Shown in pieces: positions 58,226 through 64,000 of a DNA stretch of 64,000 nucleotides (its first letter is position 1; each line of letters opens with the position of its first letter). The position numbers and the translations under genes were made by a program. Below the pieces are notes generated by a model, which saw only the letters and a list, made by a program, of their open reading frames with translations, had not been told where the DNA came from and searched no databases. The DNA is from Salinirubellus litoreus (GTDB taxonomy: Archaea > Halobacteriota > Halobacteria > Halobacteriales > Haloarculaceae): positions 868,001 to 932,000 of the forward strand of contig NZ_CP147841.1 of NCBI RefSeq assembly GCF_037335815.1. The letters run 5' to 3'.

Positions 58226-61210
58226 ATGGACGAACCGGTTCGCGACGGTCGCTCCTCCGCCGTGGCGGCCGGGGACGGCCACGAGCCGGCCACGGTGCTT
58301 CACGTTGACGACGAACCGGAGGCCGTGGAGGCGGTCGCGGCGTTCCTGAAGCGGGTGGACGACCGGATCGAGGTGCTACGGGCGACGGGGACGGCGGAGG
58401 GGATCGAGCGGCTCGACGACGGCCGAATCGACTGCGTCGTGAGCGGTCACGGCCCGCCCGGCGTGGACGGTCTCGAACTCCTCCGGGCGGTCCGACAGTC
58501 ACGCGGGGACCTCCCCTTTGTCCTGTTCACGGAGGGCGATGATGCGCTCGCGGCGGAGGCGATCGCCGGCGGCGTCACGGACTACCTCCCGATCCGGGGG
58601 GCGGACGACGGGTGCGCGCTGCTCGCCGAGCGCGTCGCGGACGCCGTCGCCGATCGTCGCGCGAGACAGGCCCGGTTCGAGACGGCCGGCCGCCGGCGTC
58701 GCGAACGGGCCCTCGAGTTACTTCACGAGGCGACCCGGGAACTCGTGTGCGCCGGGTCGGAGGCGGAGATCGCCGACCTCGCGGTCCGGGCGGCGCGGGA
58801 CATTCTCGGGATGCCGGTCACCGGCTGCTGGCTGTACGACGCGGACGCCGACGCGCTCCGTCCCGCCGCGTCCACGGAGGAGGCCGACGTTCTCGTCGGC
58901 GACCCGCCGACCTATCGCAAGGGTGAGGGGCTCTCGTGGGGCGTCTTCGAGACGGGCGAATCGCGGGTCTTCACGGACGTGCAGGAGCGACCGGGACGGT
59001 ACAACCCTGAGACGGTCGTGCGGAGCGAGATGATCCTCCCGCTGGGCGAGTACGGCGTCCTGAACGTCGGCTCGACCGAGGTCGACGCCTTCGACGACGC
59101 GGACGTTTCGCTGGCGCGGGTGCTCGCGGCCAACACCGAGGCCGCGCTCACCCGTGCCGAGGGCGAGGAGCGGCTCGGGGCCCAGCGGGAGCTGATAGAC
59201 GCAGGTCTCGGCGCGCTCGACGACGTCTTCTGCGTGTTCGACGCCGACGGGGAGCTGGTCCAGTGGAACGACCGGGTCCGAGAGGCCACCGGATACACGG
59301 ACGAGGAACTCGCCGGGAAGGGTCTGGCCGAGTGTCTCGCCCCCGGGGATCGCGACCGGGTCGCCTCGGCCGTTCGGAACCTCCACCGGACCGGCAGGGG
59401 GCGAATCGAGGCCGACCTGCTCACCAGCGACGGCGAACGGGTCCCCTACGAGTTCACGGCCTCGTCGTTCGACGGATCGGCGGCCGGACCGTCCGGATTC
59501 GTCGCCGTCGGCCGGAACGTCACCGCTCGACGGGAACGAACGCGGGAACTCGAGCGCTACGAGGGTATCGTCGAGGCGTCGGGCGATCCGGTGTACACGC
59601 TCGATTCGGACGGTCGGTTCACGTTCGTGAACGACGCGCTCGTCGAGATGGTCGGCTACGACGAGGCGACCCTCCTCGGCTCGCACGTTTCGGTGGTCAT
59701 CCCGCCCGACGAGGCGGCGGGGATCGAGCAGGTCATCCGGTCGCTGCTCTCCTCGGACGAGAACCGGGCGACCGTCGAACTGCCGGTCGTCACGGCCGAG
59801 GGCCGACGGATCCCCTGTGAGGCACATATCACGTTCCTCCCCTTCGAGCGGGAGTTCCGGGGGACCGTCGGCGTGGTCCGGGACGTTTCCGAGCGGATCG
59901 AGCACGTGCGGAAGCTCGAGCGACTCCAGCAGCGAACCCAGGAACTGATGCACACGCGGACGAGGGCGGAGACCGCACGGGTTGCCGTCGACACCGCGGA
60001 CGAGGTCCTCGGCGTTCCGCTCTGTGGGGTCAACCTGCTCGACGAGAGCGAGGAGACGCTCCGTCCGGTCGCGACGCTCGACAGGGTCTGCGAGACGTTC
60101 GAGGAGCCGCCGTCGTACCACCGTACGTCCGGGGCTGAGACCGACGGTGTCGTCTGGGACGTCTTCGAGGACGGCGAATCTCTCGTCGTCGACGACACCC
60201 GGGAGTACGGAGAGCTGGCCGAGGAGACGCCGGCGCGGAGCGTCGTACTGCATCCGATCTCCGACCACGGCGTCTTCATCGTCTCGGCGACCGAGGTCGA
60301 CGCGTTCGACGGGACGGACACGGTCCTCGTCGAGATCCTCGCCACGGCGCTCACGGCGGCGCTCGACCGCGTCGAGCGCGAGTCGATCCTCCGCGAGCGC
60401 GAGGAACGGCTCGGACAGCAGAACGAGCGGCTCGAGGAGTTCGCGAGCGTCGTCTCCCACGACCTGCGGAACCCGCTCAACGTGGCGATGGGGTCACTCG
60501 ACCTCGCACGCGCGGAATGCGACGCGGCGGAACTCGACGCCGTCGCCGACGCCCACGACCGGATGGAGGCTCTGATCGCCGACCTCCTCGCGCTCGCACG
60601 GGAGGGCCAGGACGCCACCGAGATGGGGAGGGTCTCGCTCGCCGAGGCGGCCGAGCAGTGCTGGCGAGGGGTGGAGACGGGGGACGCGACGCTCCGGATC
60701 GAAACCGATCGGATCGTCTCCGCCGACGAGAACCGCCTCCGGCAGATCCTGGAGAACCTCGTGCGGAACGCCGTCGAGCACGGCTCGACGAGCAATCGGG
60801 CGAAGCCCGATGACGCCGTCGAGCATGGCGCTCGACGGGCCCCCGCTCGCGATGCTCGCGGAGACAGCGTGGAACACAGTTCCACGGGCAGTCGGCCGGA
60901 GGCCGACGACAGCCTGGAGCATAGCTCCACGGGCGGCCGGGCGGGGTCCGACGAGGGCGATGGTGTGACGATCACCGTCGGGGACGTCGAGGACGGGTTC
61001 TACCTCGAAGACGACGGTCCCGGCATCCCCGGGGCCGACCGCGAGCGGGTGTTCGAGGCGGGATACTCGACCAGCGACGGGGGGACGGGCTTCGGACTGA
61101 AGATCGTCGCCGACGCCGCCCGGAGCCAGGGGTGGGACGTCGCCACGACCGAGGGAACCGACGGGGGTGCGCGGTTCGAAGTGACCGGGGTCGAGTTCAT
61201 CGAGGGGTAG
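58226..61210 (+). CDS. Multi-domain sensor histidine kinase with degenerate receiver domain
   Basis: A 994-aa protein: receiver-like domain (about 22-140), GAF (about 150-315), PAS (about 325-440), PAS (about 445-565), GAF (about 575-720), HisKA with His745 in VSHDLRNPLN, and HATPase (about 835-990) with LEDDGPGIP and TGFGLKIV. The receiver has the N-terminal DDEP pair but its phosphoacceptor position reads SGHGPPG instead of SDxxMPG, so it should not be phosphorylated. The ATPase N-box region carries a repeat expansion. A TTTTGAG element near 58200 predicts a leaderless start at 58226. Confidence 0.88.
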   Translation: MDEPVRDGRSSAVAAGDGHEPATVLHVDDEPEAVEAVAAFLKRVDDRIEVLRATGTAEGIERLDDGRIDCVVSGHGPPGVDGLELLRAVRQSRGDLPFVLFTEGDDALAAEAIAGGVTDYLPIRGADDGCALLAERVADAVADRRARQARFETAGRRRRERALELLHEATRELVCAGSEAEIADLAVRAARDILGMPVTGCWLYDADADALRPAASTEEADVLVGDPPTYRKGEGLSWGVFETGESRVFTDVQERPGRYNPETVVRSEMILPLGEYGVLNVGSTEVDAFDDADVSLARVLAANTEAALTRAEGEERLGAQRELIDAGLGALDDVFCVFDADGELVQWNDRVREATGYTDEELAGKGLAECLAPGDRDRVASAVRNLHRTGRGRIEADLLTSDGERVPYEFTASSFDGSAAGPSGFVAVGRNVTARRERTRELERYEGIVEASGDPVYTLDSDGRFTFVNDALVEMVGYDEATLLGSHVSVVIPPDEAAGIEQVIRSLLSSDENRATVELPVVTAEGRRIPCEAHITFLPFEREFRGTVGVVRDVSERIEHVRKLERLQQRTQELMHTRTRAETARVAVDTADEVLGVPLCGVNLLDESEETLRPVATLDRVCETFEEPPSYHRTSGAETDGVVWDVFEDGESLVVDDTREYGELAEETPARSVVLHPISDHGVFIVSATEVDAFDGTDTVLVEILATALTAALDRVERESILREREERLGQQNERLEEFASVVSHDLRNPLNVAMGSLDLARAECDAAELDAVADAHDRMEALIADLLALAREGQDATEMGRVSLAEAAEQCWRGVETGDATLRIETDRIVSADENRLRQILENLVRNAVEHGSTSNRAKPDDAVEHGARRAPARDARGDSVEHSSTGSRPEADDSLEHSSTGGRAGSDEGDGVTITVGDVEDGFYLEDDGPGIPGADRERVFEAGYSTSDGGTGFGLKIVADAARSQGWDVATTEGTDGGARFEVTGVEFIEG
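60773..60929 (+). repeat. Four tandem short palindromes inside the kinase ATPase domain
   Basis: Perfect short hairpins: GTCGAGC/GCTCGAC (60773-60789), GTCGAGC/GCTCGAC (60818-60836), GTGGAAC/GTTCCAC (60869-60885) and TGGAGC/GCTCCA (60915-60929). They recur every about 45-51 bp and each encodes (V/L)EH followed in three cases by (G/S)ST. The reading frame stays open through all of them. Confidence 0.85.
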
Positions 61211-61285
61211 CGGGTCGATCCGGATCCGGCTCGGCTTCTGCTCGCGTCCCCTACGGTTTTGCCTCCTCCTCTCGAACCCCGTGCC

Positions 61286-62950
61286 ATGACCTACCACGTC
61301 TCCCTCGACTACGACACCTACGAGGCGGCCCGCGAGGGGTTCTCGTGGGACGTCCCCGACGATTACAACGCGGCCTACGACCTCCTCCGCAAGCACGAGG
61401 ATCCGAAGGGAAGCGTCGCGCTGTTCCAGGCCTACCCCGACGGGCGGCGCGAAACCTACACGTTCCACGATCTCGACGTCCGCTCGAACCGGCTCGCCCA
61501 CGCGCTCCGCGGGATGGGCGTCGAACGAGGCGACCGCGTGGGCGTCGTCGTCCCGCAGAAGCCCGCGAACGCCCTGACCCACCTGGCCTGCTGGAAACTC
61601 GGAGCGGTCTCGATCCCGCTCTCGATCCTGTTCGGTCCCGACGCGCTCGAGTACCGCCTCGGCGACGCGGACGCGAAGGTGGTGGTAGCGGACGCCCCGG
61701 TCCGCGAGGCCGTCGACGCGGCCCGCGAGGGCCTCCCGAACCTCGAAGCCCTCGTCGAGGTCGACGGCGAGGCCGCCGGTGACGCTCTCGCGTTCGAGGA
61801 CGTCCTGGCGGGTAAGCCTCGGGAGTTCGAGATCGTCGAGACGGACGCCGACACGCCCGCGATCGTCCTGTACACCTCCGGGTCGACGGGTCCGCCGAAG
61901 GGTGCGCTCCACGGTCACGGCGTCTGGCTCGGGCACTGCCCGGCCTACCGGATGTACTTCGAGCGGGACGTCGAGACGGCGGTGGCGTGGACCCCCGCCG
62001 ACTGGGCCTGGATCGGCGCGCTCGGCGACCTCCTCTTCCCGTCGTGGCACTACGGTCGACCGGTCGTCGGCTACCCGATGGGGAAGTTCGACCCCGAAAC
62101 CGCCTTCGAGATCGCGGCGGAGTTCGGCGTCACCGACGCGTTCCTTCCCCCCACCGCGATACGGATGATGATGGGGGTCGACGACCCGTCGTCACGCTAC
62201 GACCTCGACCTGGAGGCGGTCTGTTCGGGCGGGGAGCCGCTCACCCCGGAGATACTCGACTGGGCCGCCGAGACCCTCGACGGCGTGGCGATCAACGAGA
62301 TCTACGGCCAGACGGAGGCGAACCTGCTGGTGACGAACTGCCGGGGCTGGTTCGACCCGCGGCCGGGAAGCATGGGCAAGCCCGTCCCCGGTCACGAGGT
62401 CGCCGTCGTCGACCCCGAGACCGGCGAGGAACGCGCCACGGGGGAGGTCGGCGAGATCGCCGTCCGTCGCGGGCCGGACGCCGCGTACGGCGACGATCCC
62501 GTGATCTTCCGGGAATACTGGAACCAGCCCGAAAAGACCGAGGCCACCCGGGTCGGGGAGTGGCACCTCACGGGTGACCTGGGCTACCGCGATCCCGAGG
62601 GGTATCTCTGGTTCAAGTCACGCGACGACGACGTCATCATCACCGCAGGCTACCGCGTCGGGCCCGGCGAGGTCGAACGCGCGATCCTCGAACACCCGGA
62701 CGTCGAGCAGGTCGGCGTGATCGGCGTCCCCGACGAGACCCGCGGGGAGGTGATCAAGGCGTTCGTCCAGCCCATTCCGGGCGTCACGGGCGACGACGCG
62801 CTCCGCGAGGCGATCCGCGACCTCGTCCGCGAGAACCTCGCCCGGCACGAGTACCCCCGCGAGATCGAGTTCATGGACGGGCTCCCACAGACGACTACCG
62901 GGAAGATACAGCGCCGGGAACTCCGGGCCCGCGAGGGCGTCGAGGACTGA
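61286..62950 (+). CDS. Acyl-CoA synthetase (AMP-forming)
   Basis: A 554-aa adenylate-forming enzyme. P-loop YTSGSTGPPKGALHGH (about 196-211), A5 motif YGQTE, A7/A8 region LTGDLGYRDPEGYLWFKSRDDD and the catalytic Lys in TTTGKIQRREL. The pattern fits medium-chain or acetyl/propionyl-type acyl-CoA synthetases of haloarchaea. It activates a carboxylic acid with ATP and CoA. ATG at 61286. It follows the sensor kinase by 75 bp on the same strand but functional linkage is not evident. Confidence 0.93.
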   Translation: MTYHVSLDYDTYEAAREGFSWDVPDDYNAAYDLLRKHEDPKGSVALFQAYPDGRRETYTFHDLDVRSNRLAHALRGMGVERGDRVGVVVPQKPANALTHLACWKLGAVSIPLSILFGPDALEYRLGDADAKVVVADAPVREAVDAAREGLPNLEALVEVDGEAAGDALAFEDVLAGKPREFEIVETDADTPAIVLYTSGSTGPPKGALHGHGVWLGHCPAYRMYFERDVETAVAWTPADWAWIGALGDLLFPSWHYGRPVVGYPMGKFDPETAFEIAAEFGVTDAFLPPTAIRMMMGVDDPSSRYDLDLEAVCSGGEPLTPEILDWAAETLDGVAINEIYGQTEANLLVTNCRGWFDPRPGSMGKPVPGHEVAVVDPETGEERATGEVGEIAVRRGPDAAYGDDPVIFREYWNQPEKTEATRVGEWHLTGDLGYRDPEGYLWFKSRDDDVIITAGYRVGPGEVERAILEHPDVEQVGVIGVPDETRGEVIKAFVQPIPGVTGDDALREAIRDLVRENLARHEYPREIEFMDGLPQTTTGKIQRRELRAREGVED

Positions 62951-62991
62951 GCCACGAGCCGGCCACCCGCCGGTGGCCCGGTGGCTCCGGC

Positions 62992-63879
62992 CTACGCGCG
63001 GCCTGCAGGCGTGGCGGTCGGAGTCGGCGTACTCGTGTCGGCTCCCGGCGACCCGACACCCGTCCCGGTGGCGTTCCGGGCGGCCGGGAGCCACGCCGGC
63101 GACGCGACCTCGGTCTCGCCGACGTCCCGGAAGGTGACGTTCACCGACACCCGGAGCCCGCCGACGTCGTAGGTCAGTCGGTAGGCGATGACGAGGCCGT
63201 CCTCCCGGACCGAGGCGTTCATGCTGACGTTCCGCAGGCTGCCCACCCGCTGTGAGCCGTTCTCGACGACGAGGTGATACACCGCTCGACCGTCGACGGC
63301 CCGCCGATCGACCACGTCGAACCGGAGCGTCCCGAACAGCCGCGCGAGGCCGGATCGGGCGGTCGCGCGCGCCGGCAGGACCGACGGGCCGGCCGGACCC
63401 GACGGTCCATCGAGGGTCGAGTACGTCGTCGTCCCATCCCGGGTCGTCGCGGCGTAGACCACCGATCCGTTCGAGTACCGGGCGAGGCGTGTCTCGGCCG
63501 TCCGCCCACCGCGGACGTCCGTCTGGTTCAGGTCGTAGTCGAACCGCTCGCCGCCGGTCGACACCCGGACGACCCGTCGGTAAGCCGACCGGAGCGAGCC
63601 GTTCGCGTACCGCCGTCGCTCCTCGCGGACGGTCGTGAACGAGGTGTTCGAGAGGACCGTCGCGTGGGCCTCCGCGAGCCGACCGGCGTCGAACACGCCG
63701 TCGGGGGAGACCCCGGGGGCGAGCACCCCCGGCTCCTGTGGCGTCCGGACTTCCGGGGGGAGTGGTGCCGGGGTGACCGTCCGGGTTGGCGTCCCCTCGT
63801 CGGCGGGGGTGGCCAGGCTCCCGCACCCGGCGAGCACGACCAGCGCGGCGAGCACGGCCGTGGACGCTACCCGGAACAC
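62992..63879 (-). CDS. Haloarchaeal lipoprotein (DUF7537-like)
   Basis: A 295-aa lipoprotein: signal MFRVASTAVLAALVVLAGC with a lipobox ending LAGC, so lipid attachment at Cys19. The mature part contains AGRLAEAHATVLSNTSFTTV, VVRVSTGGERFDYDLNQTDV and TYDVGGLRVSVNVTFRDV, a beta-rich fold like the haloarchaeal DUF7537 lipoproteins. The C-terminal tail is Thr/Pro-rich. Role unknown. It converges on the acyl-CoA synthetase. Confidence 0.85.
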   Translation of the reverse strand: MFRVASTAVLAALVVLAGCGSLATPADEGTPTRTVTPAPLPPEVRTPQEPGVLAPGVSPDGVFDAGRLAEAHATVLSNTSFTTVREERRRYANGSLRSAYRRVVRVSTGGERFDYDLNQTDVRGGRTAETRLARYSNGSVVYAATTRDGTTTYSTLDGPSGPAGPSVLPARATARSGLARLFGTLRFDVVDRRAVDGRAVYHLVVENGSQRVGSLRNVSMNASVREDGLVIAYRLTYDVGGLRVSVNVTFRDVGETEVASPAWLPAARNATGTGVGSPGADTSTPTPTATPAGRA

Positions 63880-64000
63880 ACGGTCCGTTCGGACCGCGAA
63901 CGCGAATGGTTACCGGTCGCGGTACCGTCGGTCCGCGGTCCGTGTGATACGCGTGTGACGAGCAGGAATGAGGGGTTCGGAGCCGGAGTGCAGTCCCTCG

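Overview
The window is a high-GC chromosomal segment from a halophilic archaeon (class Halobacteria). The signs are strongly acidic proteins, TATA-box promoters about 25-30 nt upstream of largely leaderless ATG/GTG starts, F420 and geranylgeranyl-lipid enzymes, MoxR/DUF58/transglutaminase and KaiC-like genes, haloarchaea-specific DUF families, Tat signals, a PGF-CTERM tail and archaeal SepF. I cannot name the genus from sequence alone. Most of the window is ordinary, densely packed core genome; the accessory features are small.

Layout. 1-1.4 kb: the cut end of a DUF7504-type gene, a decayed IS6-family insertion sequence and a zinc-ribbon gene. 1.5-8.4 kb: sulfatase, tRNA-Arg(GCG), metallophosphoesterase with a DUF7260-like partner, DUF309, lipid-kinase-like, rhodanese and SUI1 (aIF1) genes. 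8.5-12.7 kb: a translationally coupled operon moxR - DUF58 - transglutaminase. 12.9-13.6 kb: a DUF433/DUF5615 toxin-antitoxin-like pair. 14.3-16.2 kb: the F420 genes cofE and mer. 16.4-20.5 kb: gamma carbonic anhydrase, dUTPase/dCTP deaminase family, SDR and S9 peptidase. 20.5-23.9 kb: a LOV-domain histidine kinase divergent from a two-domain KaiC-like ATPase. 23.9-31.4 kb: geranylgeranyl-reductase family enzyme, tRNA-Arg(CCG) with partial 3'-end copies beside it, MATE exporter, membrane-anchored 2Fe-2S ferredoxin, short-form 6-phosphogluconate dehydrogenase, PGF-CTERM LVIVD surface protein and a LURP-one-like protein.

33.0-36.6 kb holds the most notable pair: a Tat-exported PhoX/DUF839-like enzyme ending in a cohesin-like domain and a dockerin, followed 42 bp later by a membrane-anchored protein with a homologous cohesin-like domain. 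This looks like a minimal cell-surface cohesin-dockerin system. After it come uvrA, an acidic tail-anchored protein with two winged-helix domains, a BNR-repeat protein, a second geranylgeranyl-reductase family protein, a GcvT/YgfZ protein, small zinc-ribbon and DUF proteins, sepF, a PUA protein and an RNase R-like RNB exonuclease. 54.2-58.1 kb: a CARDB surface protein and MacB-type ABC transporter genes split by a 435-bp spacer. 58.2-61.2 kb: a large hybrid sensor kinase. The window ends with an acyl-CoA synthetase and a lipoprotein.

Three copies of an 87-88 bp palindromic element (39.65, 46.3 and 48.3 kb) each begin exactly at a gene's TGA stop codon in the same orientation relative to the gene, and the hairpin is maintained in the diverged copy. 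A different set of four short palindromes lies inside the ATPase domain of the 58.2-kb kinase and encodes a repeated (V/L)EH segment.
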